A DNA stretch of 64,000 nt from Zeugodacus cucurbitae. Taxonomy: Eukaryota > Arthropoda > Insecta > Diptera > Tephritidae. This document shows, piece after piece, positions 45,881-57,753 of the stretch. Each line of letters begins with the position of its first letter. The first letter of the stretch is position 1. Under the pieces are notes generated by a model. That model saw nothing but the letters and a program-made list of their open reading frames with translations. It made no database searches and was not told where the DNA came from. Both the position numbers and the translations under genes were made by a program. Where the stretch lies: NCBI RefSeq assembly GCF_028554725.1, contig NC_071670.1, positions 69,849,001 through 69,913,000 of the forward strand, in the 5' to 3' direction.

Positions 45881-48095
45881 CTTTCTAGAAGAATTTTATT
45901 TACGAATGCTAGTCGTAAACATAAAACGATTAACTCGAGTTTGACACTTCAGTAATGCAAGGTTTCTAATGAAGAGAGCAAACTTTAGAAAGGAATAGCA
46001 TTTTCAAATATAAAAATATTGTCAGGTTAGGTTCAATATTCAGAATATTGGAATGAGTTCCTTTCGTTAGAAGACTCTCTCTATAAAATTGGCCAACTTT
46101 TCGAGTAAGATTTATCATTAAAAGTATTTTTCGTCAACTCTCCACATAAAATTCGCAGCAAAATCAGTTCAAGGCAAAAACCCTCACATGCCAAAATGGC
46201 AATGAAAACTCGAAAACTCTAAATTTCAGTCAAGTTTCGTAATGCCTTCGTTCGAAAATTGTGCTGAGCCCACTTCAATTTATTGCACAAACTGTACCGT
46301 TAATGTCACCACGGCGGGTAACGACATGTGGCAAATATTGCGCAGGGAGACGCCCCTCTCAACTTTTAAAGTTTAATGAAACAAAATTATAACGCTGCCA
46401 TAACGGTAACCCATGGCGACAGTAAACCGTTTTTATTGTAACCAAACAACATAAGTGGCATACGAGTACACATTGTGGCAACAAGGCACAGCAACAAGGT
46501 AATGTTTGGATTATATACGTGGGGAAGGTTTAAGGCTTTTGAGCATATTTGAAATTTGTCCTAACTTTTTAAAGCTTTTAATATTCGATACTGCGAAATT
46601 TTGCAAAATTTGAAATAATGTTCGATCACTTTTTTATATGGACAAAAATTTCTTTCAAATTTTGGATAAAACTTACTTGTCTTTTAATACTTCTCTCCTT
46701 TAGTACTTAACAAATTCATTTTATTAACCGTTCATGAGCGAGGAGCGGCCTAATTTCACTCTTATTAAAATTATTTTAAAATTTTTTGGAAAATACAAAA
46801 CGTTTCTTTTCAAACGACGCATCCGTGCAGGCATAAACGCTATTGAAAAAGCCTGGCAACATTGGCTTTTGAACTGGCAATAATTGCAGCGACAGCGGCA
46901 CGACTTTCGACGATGAAATGGAGCAAACAATCGCCCACAAAGCAAGCTGGAAAAAGTAGCTTTGTGCGCGATGAAAAGAAATGAAAGCCAAAGTGGTTTC
47001 TGAATGGGGCGAAAAGTGGGATAAAAATGAGCGGTGAAGTGTGGTAAATAAGTGCTGTTGATATGAAATAAGAGCCTGTAACGCTTGCTCGGACGACTTA
47101 AAAAGATATGGAAGGGAAAGATGAGGAAATTTTTAAGAAATTTCAATCATTTATATAAATAAATAGCATTAAATTAAATAATTCCACTTCAAGCTGATAA
47201 ATCCAAATCTTATAAAAATATTTGTATTCAGATTGTAAATATAATAAAATACATTTTTATTGCGTGTTCTATACCCGTCACGCCTCATTACGTATTCCTA
47301 CCTCCTTCCTCTTATACTCTGATTTTCTCTACCATCGCAAAAAAAATCCAATTTTGTATTCTCCGTTCGCATTTTGCGTGTTGGAGCAATAAATATTTTT
47401 AATATTGCGTACAAATCCAACAACAACAAAGACAAGCATCTTTGAAAAGCGAAATCTGTGCGCATAGAAGCTCAGCAACCCCCAACCCACCCATAAAACC
47501 CGGCAACACGCCAGAAACATTACGGTATTTTATGATATTAAAATTTGTTTCTGTTTAAGGATGTCGAGGACATTATGCGCGCTGCGATTATGAGTGTTGT
47601 ACACAAACAAAACTAAATAAAATATTAAATTGAAATTCTTCGCACAGTTAATGCAATTTTAAACCGAAAAAGCAGCGCGAAATAGAGGGAGCATTATAAA
47701 TAAAAATTTGTTGTAAAGTTTATGTTGCGCAATTTGCGAGTAACCAAATTACTCGGCTGAAATGGAACTGCTTGGTTGTTGTTGTTGATAAGGAAGTGTA
47801 CTACATATAAAGTGGGGGTTGATTTAGGAGTTTTTCGTTTTATTTATCGTTTGCTGACGCTCAAGTGCGTCTTTTACTTTTAATTGCTTAATTTCGGACA
47901 TTGTATATGCTTGTGTGTATGGGTGGGATAATTATCAGTTGTTGGCAGTAACATTTTTTATACAGAAGTCATGGTTAGAAGAAGGAAGTTTAAAAATAAG
48001 GAAATTATAACAATTTTTCAAACGAAATATTTAATAATCAGAATAATATTTAGTAATCAGAGTGTGGTCAAAATTTCCATATAATAGTATTTTAC
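45881..48095. other. no gene seen
   Basis: AT-rich DNA. A 140-codon minus-strand frame at 46724-47146 has no domain or splice support and overlaps other open frames. Confidence 0.5.
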
Positions 48096-48235
48096 GGTGT
48101 GTTCAAAAAATAACGGGAATTTTAAGTTTCTGAAAACAATATTTATTCAGTTGTTTACCTTAATATTTCGCCTTCAAGCTATCAAAAATCAAAGGGGACT
48201 ATTCCCATTCGAAATTATGCAGCCTCCACTATATC
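48096..48235 (-). mobile_element. mariner 3' end fragment
   Basis: It begins with GGTGTGTTCAAAAAATAACG, the same terminal sequence as the mariner remnant at 62098. On the minus strand just inside, CIISNG is visible, the start of the conserved C-terminal block of mariner transposases. The opposite end is absent, so this is a truncated copy. Confidence 0.6.
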
Positions 48236-48614
48236 TTTGAGGTTCTCTAGTTTGAGTAGATTTAAGATTCAATATATCAAGAATTATTGAAATAAAAAAA
48301 TATATTTGTATTAAGCAAAGCAAATCTAATAATTTCAATTTTCCAATGATAACATTTTTCGCAACAATTTACCACAAATGAAAAACCATTTAACCGAGCG
48401 CGCATATGAAGCGATTTCCTGAAATAATAAACATTTTTGGCGCATTCGCTACAGTTTACTATTGTAAATGAAACGCGCAGATTAAAAATTATTATTTTAC
48501 TGTTACATTTCTTTTGTTTGGAAGCCACTTACGGCATTATTTTCACCACCACAATCCACTGACGCACACAAGCAATACGCTGTGGTGTATATATCGCAGT
48601 TCATGCCCTTCAGT

Positions 48615-48880
48615 TCGGCTCATTAGTGAAACACTAGTGAGTTCACTACTTACTGGTAACCACCACTGGTTACCCACCATAATACCGGCAATGCAATTCA
48701 CTCATGAATTTAACACGGCGATGTCATTGGCGGTAACCGATTAACACTATTCACGAGTGATTTCACCGCCTATATTTCACTAGCTACTTCACCACATATC
48801 ACTGACTATATATCATTAGTTACTTCACAACTTACCGACTATTAAATTTCACTACTTTCTTCACTACCTCTCAACCTAGC
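48615..48880. repeat. degenerate TTCACTA-type repeat cluster
   Basis: TTCACTA, TTCACCR, TCACTAG and close variants recur about every 15-30 bases (for example GTGAGTTCACTACTTACTGG, then ATTTCACTAGCTACTTCACC). No constant unit can be drawn. A smaller cluster of the same motif lies near 49895-49955. No coding support. Confidence 0.5.
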
Positions 48881-51800
48881 TAGTTTATTCCAAACATAAT
48901 TAAACACAAATTTTATTTAAATTTTATATAATTAATAATATTATTTTTTATTTAAAATTTCTTTGTTTACAATTATATTTACCATCTGAACAACAGGGTC
49001 GGTTAATATCAGTCAAGTCAGAAGAAGTCAAGTCAGAAGTTTTTGTGCACTTCGGCTGGATTCAAAAGCGACTTCGTTGAACATGTGATAAAGAAAGAAA
49101 ATAATTAAAAAGAAATGTAGTTGATATTAAATTTGTATTACAAATTACATACCATATATATCACTGCACTTATATCCCCAAGTCACATTTCTAAGAGTTC
49201 CATTAAAATTTGGTGTTGATCTTAAATGAGTAAAATAATTCGAAACAAGTATACATATAAGTAAGGTGTTAATAATTTAAATAAATGTACATACAAGGAT
49301 ATTTATGCGTTCATAAATATGTGCAAACACTTTCGAACAAACCATATACAGCAATGTTGGAATTCTTACCTCTTTTCATTGTGCAGGGCAATCCATTTTT
49401 TTGCATATAATATTTATGTTTTCTTTGTTTTTATTCACTATTATTTCATTTAATTATTCACCTTTTAATAACACTTTTAATAAACAATAAACGTATTAGA
49501 ACCCGCGACGCGAGATCAATTGTACAATCAGAGAACAACTATTATGCGAAAAATGAAATATCAGAATTACAAAGAAAACGCTGATGCCTTTCTTTCTACT
49601 ACAGTAAATCATGCTTTCAATGACCAACTTGTACGTAAATACTATAATGATCCAATAATTATTTACAACTTGTACTTACTGTACGAGATGCTCTGCCGTT
49701 ATTATTCTGCGTTATTTTTGCTTCGATCTCTCAAAATTGCATTCCCACCCTTATTTGTCGGTAATATTCTACTGAGAGTACAAATTAAGCACAACGTTCT
49801 CTAGATCATGCTCTCTTCTCTCTCAATCTCTCTCATGTACTATTGCTTCTCTGCATTACCTCGTTGTCGTGAATTCTCTAGTTACTTGTAACACAAGAAT
49901 TCACTAGTGCAATTCACCAATTCATACCAGCCATACTGCAGGGTGCACTCACTCACTCACATAGCAACAATTTGAGTGTGTGTTTGAGCGTTCTATTTAT
50001 TTTATACACGCCGAAAATGTGCGTTTCGTTTGCCTTGCTTGCGCTCGAGATTCGCTCGTTTTCATTTGGCTGCAGAAGTGCTGGCGCCCGCGTAACAATT
50101 GTTACATACCTTCTCCCACTCACTGCTGGCGCTCGCGTTGTGCGGTAAATAAATGTTTCAGCGCGTGTTCGTGTGAGTTTCGGCGGGTAATTTAATGAAT
50201 TTTAAATAAGTTTCAAAAAACGGTTTGGCAGCATACAGCTGTTGGCAAGCCACTCAGCGCCTGTGTCCATAATGAAGGGAGCAGCTAGGCAATTGCTTTC
50301 GCCGATTCGTGAATTAGGTGCGCCAATTTACGGTACTATTATTATGTGGGCGCCGTAAGAGTTTACGAGATTTATGCGGACATGCATTTTTTTCGAATTA
50401 ATTTTTGTAAAGCTGTGCGGAACAAAAAGTTTTTTTGGGGGTTTTCAGGTTACTCATACGCCGTGGCACTTGATGATGTGGGTCAGCGGTCATAGTTAAG
50501 TGGCAGTTTAGTGTTAATTTTTTGTTGTATGCTCACAAAATATGTAGATTAAGAAGACTAGTCATGGTCGAAGATGACTTTAATATTTGTTGTTGAATTG
50601 TTGGCGCAGTTTTGAGTTTTTGGAGCTTTTAATATTAAAATATCTCACGATATATAAAAAAAAATAATCTCATGAGAGTCAGCTGTTTTTGTGTTTTTAT
50701 TAATTGGAAATCAGCTAGCACTAATAACCGAATATCTAGAAGGTTTTGAAGATATTTTGTGCGATAAGAAATATTAATTTGGCTCCGATATAAAGATTTT
50801 ATTACCAGCCATATCATCTCTAATATACTTTCTTTTACTAATTTTCTCTTGTCTTCGTCTTATAAAATTGATTGTATATTACACTGCTCTCCACCCTGAA
50901 CCTTCTGTCCAAATATAAATATTTGAACTTCCATTTGCAAGTTTTCTTTTACGCAACGTTTTCATATTCCGCTAGTAATGACCACATCTCAGACCATTAC
51001 AATCAAAGTGCCGTTGTAACTTTGTCCACAAACGTTCTCGCTTTACATTCAGACTCAATTTATTACTTATTACGTCCATTACTAAATAGCAATTTTCGCC
51101 ATTTTTTAAATTGATTGCGACGTTACAAAGTGTATAAATAAATTATGCTGCCCGTAGTGGAACCGAGAGGGCAGCGGTGAAAGGGGGAAAAAGTAAGTAA
51201 ACTTTCTATAAACACATATTTCCAAAGTCAATGCCTTGCACCACATAACGGTTTCCTGCGAAGTTGCTTATAACGTGTAAATATATATAAGTTGGTCCAC
51301 TTCTTTCTCAGTGGTAGCGAAATGTCCAGTGTCTAAAAGAGTCTTCAAATTATTTGTTGTACATTTCAGTGTCGTCCTCTCCCTCTTTGTGTGTGCGCTG
51401 GTCGTCAACTCGTCATTGATTTTGTTGTTAAATTTTTGTGTTGTTTTTATTGTCATCGTCGTCTGTCTGGTCTGCGCCTCAACCGCTCCTCGCGCTTTTG
51501 CTTTACCCTTGTTCTTGTACTTCCGTTGGCCGACTGTTGCTCATTTGTGTTTGTATTTTTGTTGTAGGTTCTCTTCTTTAAGCTTAAAGAAGATGGCGCA
51601 ATTACTTGATTTCGTTCGGCTGCTTACTGTTGCTATTGTTGTTGTATTTTTGTTTGGTGCTAAAAGAAATGATGTTGTAGACTTTACGAGCCTTCAGTTT
51701 GAGGGCACACTTAAGTGAAGTGGCATTCCTTAGTGCAAAGGAAGCGGCATTTACGAGCCGCCTGGCTGTAGTGTGGGCTCTTGAGGCTATGGACGTTTTG

Positions 51801-52120
51801 TTGTCGCCGACCCTTGTCAATGTGATGAGAGGCAATAAATTCGCGTTGAAGTCGAAATTAAATTTCCAGTGTTTGGTGTGAATTTGGAAATTTATTAATG
51901 GGCGAAATTTTGAGAAATTAATTATTTCCAAGAAAATATGTAAATGTTACATTTCAATTATTAAATGTTTGATTAATTCAGTTTATTTATAATTTTGGTA
52001 CAATATTTGAGGTTAATTTGTTTATTTTTGTAGAAAAGAAATTTTGATTAAGTAGAGGTTAATGTAGATATCAAATTGAAGTTGACTAAGAAATTGTAAA
52101 CTGTCAGAAATTTTGAGAAG
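48881..52120. other. no confident gene
   Basis: Nothing supportable. The 135-codon plus frame at 51311-51718 is a thymine-rich hydrophobic run interrupted by low-complexity leucine/valine stretches and lacks signals; a minus frame overlaps it. Confidence 0.5.
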
Positions 52121-52370
52121 GGTTGCCACCTGTTAAGAAATTTTAATTCAATATATTTACTAAGGATATGGATATCTAATTAAACGTGCTTAATGAATTT
52201 AAGAATAAAAAAAATTATATAAGGTTGCCACATGTTTACAATTTTCAAAATTAAAGTATTTAAATTTGTTTTGGCAATTAAATTGATGAAATTTTATAAC
52301 CTAATATAGGCATCTAATTAACCCTATATGTTTTTGGAAAAGGTTGCCACCTATTTAAAATACTTAATTC
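52121..52370 (+). repeat. three diverged repeats of a GGTTGCCAC unit
   Basis: GGTTGCCACCTG, GGTTGCCACATG and GGTTGCCACCTA start at about 52122, 52224 and 52340. Each is followed by TTAA-rich sequence and, 50-80 bases on, by ATCTAATTAA in the first two units. Period is about 100-117 bp. Confidence 0.55.
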
Positions 52371-54546
52371 TTATACTGATAAAATTGATAAAATAAATTC
52401 AATATGTATGTTTCATCAATTAAATGTCTTTGCACTATCTTTCAATGGAATTTTAGTCTTCGGCAGTTAAGCGCTTCTTCTCTCCTCTGTGTTTTGTCTC
52501 TTTTCTTTCAATTTCCTTCTTTTTTTGTTTAAAGTTTCGCACATATGTATTCCTTTCCGCATAGTATTTCGTACGCTTCCTGAGCGCTCGCTCAGTCGCT
52601 TAACGCATTACCAACGCTTGTTTACAAAGGCAACAATACAATAGTCTCCGCACTCTCGTGTGTGCAGGACAAGTTCTTCGAACAAACAAGAATGTTTCCT
52701 TTAACGCTTCAACCCATTGCCACAATGGCCGTTTTGTTCATTATGTGTGCGTTGGAGATTAAAGTGCCGGCCCTGATTGTCATTTGTTTGGAGGCTCCCC
52801 TATGTGGAGTGTTGCCTACATATGATTGCAAATGAGAGTGCCATGTAGGAAAAATATGTCATGCATCAAAAGCTTTAATGAAGAAGTGTTATCGATTAAG
52901 TTTCTTGGTATCATTTGATGAGTGTTTTGAACTAAGTACCGGTTTCAATGGAATCAGTAGGTATGTATGAGAACATACTGCATACTGGCGGAAAATTTTA
53001 GGATAGTCCTACATATAGCTTCAAGAAATTTCGAAACTTTAAGTCGTCTAGAGGGCTTTCTTTGAAAACACTATCCTCTCCTCATGCACCATCGATATAC
53101 CATTGTCATGCGTACTGATTTTCATTTCCAACAAGGAACATTGCGGATTCACATCCCTTTGTGCAGTTGTCGGCCCGTGAAATGTACATAAGAACGAGTG
53201 TGTTCGGCTATAGACGTTACAAGTCGTGTTTACACACTTTAAAATAACATATTATGTGCATACTTGCTTTTGTGTTGCTTGTTTCGGTGTTGTTTCAGTT
53301 TTTGTGGCGCATTGTTGTTGCAACATGCCACACACAGTAGCGCTCTTCACGGATCAATGCACGCAGGTAAATTACATTTTTTACATGTCCGTGAAAATTA
53401 ATTTGTCGCTGATTATTTATTGCTTTTCGATATTGTCCTTCACGCGACATTGTCTGTTAAGCGCTTATATGTGAATGTGAAAGTGTGTGTGTAGTGGTGA
53501 TAGTGCTTGCAATTTGAATGGCGGCATGGAATAATGTCTGGCTTTGTGTGTTTTTATTCCACACTTCTACAATACGTTTTCATTAATTAAAAGCGCTTGC
53601 ACGTATTTAATATTTTATTTTTAATATTCATATATTCATTTTGTGTTTTTAAATTCAATTATTTAAATAGAAAATTAAAAATATTTTATGGCCTGTTTTT
53701 CTGTACTGTTCATACTGTGCTAATGAGTAACAATAACTAAAAAAAATATTTGTCACTTCTACTTCATGTTCTCAGTCCACCAGTGACTAGTAACTAAATG
53801 CCATCTCATACAACTATACAAACAGCCACATAACTCCATCACACACGCTTCACAAAAACAATAGTGAAGCTCTCACTCACTCAGCTGCGCCTCTTCCATG
53901 TACCATTGTGAGCCGCCTAAATTATACCACATAAAATTTAATAATATTTTGTTTACTCAGCCATTTCGCTGTTTGTGCTCGTTGCCATTTGCCTGTGCCT
54001 GCCTTTCTTTCTTTCATTGCTCCAGCCACTGTGCATTTCGGTTCGCCACAGTCATGTTTAGAGTCTCGCATTCCTTTTCATGAACATTTTTAGTTTACTC
54101 TTTCATGGAACCCTTTTTTCTAGCTTTATACTCCATTTCTATTTGTTTAGCGGTTGTAGGAATGCCACCGAGCCGAGCGAGCACGTGTGTGACCTCATAC
54201 GGTCAGCACTACATGAAAAAATGCCTTTTTATCTGTCTTTAATGAAGCGATTTATTATATCTGTTTTGCCATTGTATCTGTTTAAAACAGAATTTCATTT
54301 TTAGTATTTTTATATGTTTTTATTATGAGCTTGCTTGCTGGCCATAAAGTACAAGCCAAACTTTATTGCTTTCACTCTGTTTAGCTTTTTGGCTTTTGTA
54401 AATGTTTTCTGGGTGTAAAGAGTCGTGCGTTCGACACAAAAGGTTGCAAAGTGGTATTAGTTGCATGTACCCTTCCGATTCTTTTAAACACATCCTTAGA
54501 ACCTAGTAAATCTAAAAACAACACAATTCATTTACAAGATTAAAAT
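52371..54546. other. no gene seen
   Basis: AT-rich DNA with simple repeats. Overlapping short frames only. Confidence 0.55.
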
Positions 54547-54552
54547 TTTATT
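54547..54552 (-). terminator. poly(A) signal AATAAA of the BEN-domain gene
   Basis: On the minus strand AATAAA lies about 70 bases after the stop codon of the BEN-domain gene, giving a short 3' untranslated region. Confidence 0.65.
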
Positions 54553-54620
54553 ATTTCAAATATTAAGTCGTACATTATTCAATTCTTAAAAATCTAACAT
54601 TTCTATTTCTAAACCAGTTC

Positions 54621-55259
54621 TCAGTTCTCTTTATTTTTGTTTTCTTTGCCTTTGAACATTCTGGCCACGTCGGCACATTTCATGGTGATCGTCGAGCGAA
54701 TCTCCTTCTCGGAGATTTTGAATCTGTTGCGAATGCAATGAATGATATCAGACACTTTCTTGGCATCCAACTGCCGCTTTATCATGCGCTCTTCATAACG
54801 GAATGCGGGTGAGGGTTTGCCGCTCAGCGAGTGGGTGGCCAGTGTCTGGCGATCGAAGATCGAAGCGAGCAGATTGCGTGTGGCCAGCGAAGCACTGCAA
54901 TCCCGCAGCTTCTCAAAGTCAACTCTGGACACAGTAGTGCCATTCGGTCCGATCTTCACTGTGTTCGAGGTGTTAGTAGGTGTTCCAACATTGTCAGCAG
55001 GGGTTGGGTTTTCTTCCGGTTCCTTTTTAACTACAGTCCCTAGCTGTTGTGCTCTTGCAGCTGCTTCGAATTGCTGTCTTAGCACGTGATATATGAATAG
55101 TTGGATCATAAGTAAATCGATGGGCGCTTCGGTGCGCTGCTTCTTGGCGACATTCAAAGTAGCTTCGAATTCGCGACGACGTTTCAACTGTTTGCTGGCT
55201 ATGGATTCTTCACATAGAGGGCAGCCGGCGGTATTATTGCAGGAGTAACGGTCTGCCAT
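54621..55259 (-). CDS. BEN-domain protein, Insensitive/Elba-like, single exon, 212 aa
   Basis: The chosen start is the ATG at 55259 (AAAATGGCAGAC). The frame opens further upstream to an ATG at 55334, but that lies before the predicted transcription start. Residues 7-16 hold C-x5-C-x2-C (CNNTAGCPLC), a possible metal-binding knuckle. A basic stretch follows (KQLKRRREFEATLNVAKKQR), and residues 75-110 are a low-complexity linker. Residues 112-202 match a BEN domain (NLLASIFDRQTLATHSLSGK, then LDAKKVSDIIHCIRNRF and EIRSTITMKCAD). BEN domains of Drosophila Insensitive, Elba1 (Bsg25A) and Elba2 bind specific DNA sites and act as repressors or insulator factors in the nucleus. The gene has no introns, a TATA box, a close poly(A) signal and upstream TAGteam sites. 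The exact orthologue is not decided here. Confidence 0.85.
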   Translation of the reverse strand: MADRYSCNNTAGCPLCEESIASKQLKRRREFEATLNVAKKQRTEAPIDLLMIQLFIYHVLRQQFEAAARAQQLGTVVKKEPEENPTPADNVGTPTNTSNTVKIGPNGTTVSRVDFEKLRDCSASLATRNLLASIFDRQTLATHSLSGKPSPAFRYEERMIKRQLDAKKVSDIIHCIRNRFKISEKEIRSTITMKCADVARMFKGKENKNKEN

Positions 55260-55345
55260 TTTTAAGTTTTTTCTGGAGTTCTTGGGAGTTGTTAACACGT
55301 TTGTAGATCGTACAAGTTTGATGATGAAGTGCAAAGGATCTCAGG

Positions 55346-55352
55346 TTTTATA
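55346..55352 (-). promoter_or_regulatory. TATA box (TATAAAA) of the BEN-domain gene
   Basis: TATAAAA on the minus strand, 30 bases before an initiator-like TCATCA at about 55322, predicts a 5' untranslated region of about 62 bases for the ATG at 55259. Confidence 0.7.
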
Positions 55353-55381
55353 CCCTTTTTTCCTATATAGTAAAAGGGTTT

Positions 55382-55460
55382 TTACCTGTCGAACAGGTAG
55401 AAATTTCGAAAATGTTCCTATTTTGACCTTTGTATTTTAAGGTGATCTAGAAACAGGTAG
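55382..55460 (-). promoter_or_regulatory. cluster of TAGteam/Zelda-type sites
   Basis: CAGGTAG occurs at 55394-55400 and 55454-55460 (plus strand), and CAGGTAA at 55382-55388 (minus strand), about 60-140 bases upstream of the predicted start site. The two nearer sites form the inverted pair ACCTGTCGAACAGGT. In Drosophila these heptamers are bound by Zelda and mark genes switched on in the pre-cellular embryo. Confidence 0.7.
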
Positions 55461-57701
55461 ACAATACCTAATGTGTATTGACCGCGATCGAGGGCGCGGA
55501 AATGCCACAATTCTCTTCTTTTATTCTAGAGAATCAACTATGTATTTGCAATGCTGTTTTCGTGGGAAAAACTTAAAAGTTTTCAAACAAACAAAAGCGA
55601 ATTTCTTAACCGAAAACAATGAATCAATTAACTATGAAGGTAATTAAAACTTTGTTACCCGTTTTTGTTAGGAGCGAAAGGAAAAGCGAGCATAATTAAC
55701 ACGCCTTGCACAGAGGGAAGGTTAACGAAAATAACATTATCTTTATAATTGAGTGAATCTTTGTTATTTTACAATTTTGATATTTTTTTTTTTGGATTGC
55801 GCATATGTATTTAAAATATAACCGAAGGAAATTCCAGAATTATTTCCAAATATGTTTAGAAATAATGATTTTCTTATGGTTTTTTTACGGTATCTTTCAG
55901 GCTTCTAGAACATAATATTGATGAGATAAGTTCATATTTCTGGTAGTTTTAATCAATTGAAGAATGTCTCAACATATTAATATATTTCCTCGTGATTGAT
56001 CCTTGCAAATTCTAAGAGCCGAAAATGCTTAGCTGCACCCGAATACAGCGCTTCCACTTGTTTTGTTGTTCTACAAAAATAATTTTTTTATTTCATAAGG
56101 ACCTCACAAAATCATTCGCATCCAGCATACCAACTCGAGTAGCTACAAACAAAATCCTCAGTGATTTTGACTATTCCACTAAGTACTCATATAATTATCA
56201 CTAACTACGCATATGTACGAGTATAATCGCAGCACAAAACCTACAAAAGCCGCATGTAACTGCTACTCACATGAGTGTAATTAACATTAAGAGCTTTAGA
56301 TAAGATTAGTTGAGGTAGTTGAGTCTTCTACATAATATAAATGCGCATTCATACTAATGTTCATTGTTGTACAACAATAATACACACATACATATATGAA
56401 TTAGTAAATAAACACTGCGCAATATGCAAGTTGTTGTTGGTTGAAGCATCCAACTCGTCAGAGCTCGCTGCCTAAAGTATGCAATCGTTGTGAATGACTG
56501 CTTGCGAGCACAGCTTATTAAATGCTGACGAGTTTTGCCATGGCAAGCGCACATTTCGACTACGCGGTTGATGTGGTGGCACTACACACTACAAGTACAC
56601 ATTCACATATGATTTCGTGTGTGTTGTTGTGCGCGGAAGTTCTTTATGCTACCTACCTATTCATTTGAATGCTTTCACCGCATGCTCTAACAGTCTTACA
56701 AGCGGCATTTATGCCAGTTTTCACATATGAATTTCTGTATATCAGAGTGTGTGTTCACTTGCATAAAGCGTGTAAACATCAACATAAACGCTGTTGATTC
56801 TATGTCATTCATTCGCTTGCTCGATCCGACCAGCATAAATGCAGAAACGTTTGTTTGCTCCTCTGCTTCTTCTCTTTACTGTTAAAAAATATATATATAT
56901 CTACTTGGGTATGTGTTTGTGTGTTGCGCCCATGCATATGCAATAAATTGTTGTAAATTAATTTATTCAACTTTTAAATTAATTGCTTTTTTGCAGCGGT
57001 CGCTTGGTGTTGTTGTTGCAGCTGAAAGTTGTTTATATGTGGCACACACATCTAAATAAATATGGACTTGCATAGGCATGTCCGCATATAAAAGCGCAAT
57101 ATGTTGATGTAATAAATATGTAAATTGACACAAGTCGGTGTCGTTCGGCTCGACTCAGCTCGGCTGGCGGCCAAGGAAGCGCAGAGTGTATGGCACACTA
57201 GTGTTTGCATGTTCAAGTGGCTGCTGCCTTTAAAGCAGTCGAGTAAAAGATACTTTAATTGCCAATGCAATTCTCACAGAATTATTTAGTGACAACATCT
57301 ACAAAATAAGGCTTATTTAGTCCTCATACGCACTTTATCTTGCTGAAAGCTGCACTCATTGTTCATACTCTATTTTGTGTTGATTTCAATTATCAGCTTC
57401 TCACAGCATTTTGAGTGAGCATTTTGCAATTGAGTTGCCTGAAATTTAATTAAAATTTAAAAACAACAACAAAAGCCAATTGCATGTCAAAATTGATGTG
57501 TTGACTTATCCTGCCGGTGTGTGTCAACAATGGGCTTGACAAGGCTTTTCGTTGAATATATCATTTGAAATTTCTTGCATATAGTATAGACTTTTATTCA
57601 ACTTTACATAAAATTCCACAAAATATTGTAGAAGCAGCTATCAATCGATTTAAATAGCTTGTTAAGTTGTCGTTAAAATGAAATTTTTGATTTTTACTCA
57701 C
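55461..57701. other. no gene seen
   Basis: This holds the distal upstream region of the BEN-domain gene and then AT-rich DNA with CA/TG runs near 56620-56630 and 56745-56755. Nothing supportable. Confidence 0.5.
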
Positions 57702-57753
57702 CTCACTGTAGAGCTTCGTAAACAATTTTCAATAAATCGGCTAATGGATTAAC
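57702..57753 (-). other. candidate 52-bp micro-exon
   Basis: On the minus strand a textbook acceptor (TTTACTTCTCTTGCAG, exon from 57753) and a strong donor (GAG|GTGAGT, exon to 57702) enclose 52 bp. In one frame it encodes VNPLADLLKIVYEALQ followed by TGA; the other two frames stop at once. It could be an alternative 3' coding exon, a non-coding exon, or chance. No partner exon was identified. Confidence 0.3.

Noticed and set aside
51311..51718. 135-codon hydrophobic plus-strand ORF
   Set aside because: Thymine-rich low complexity gives Leu/Val/Phe runs by composition; no splice, start or domain support, and a minus frame overlaps.
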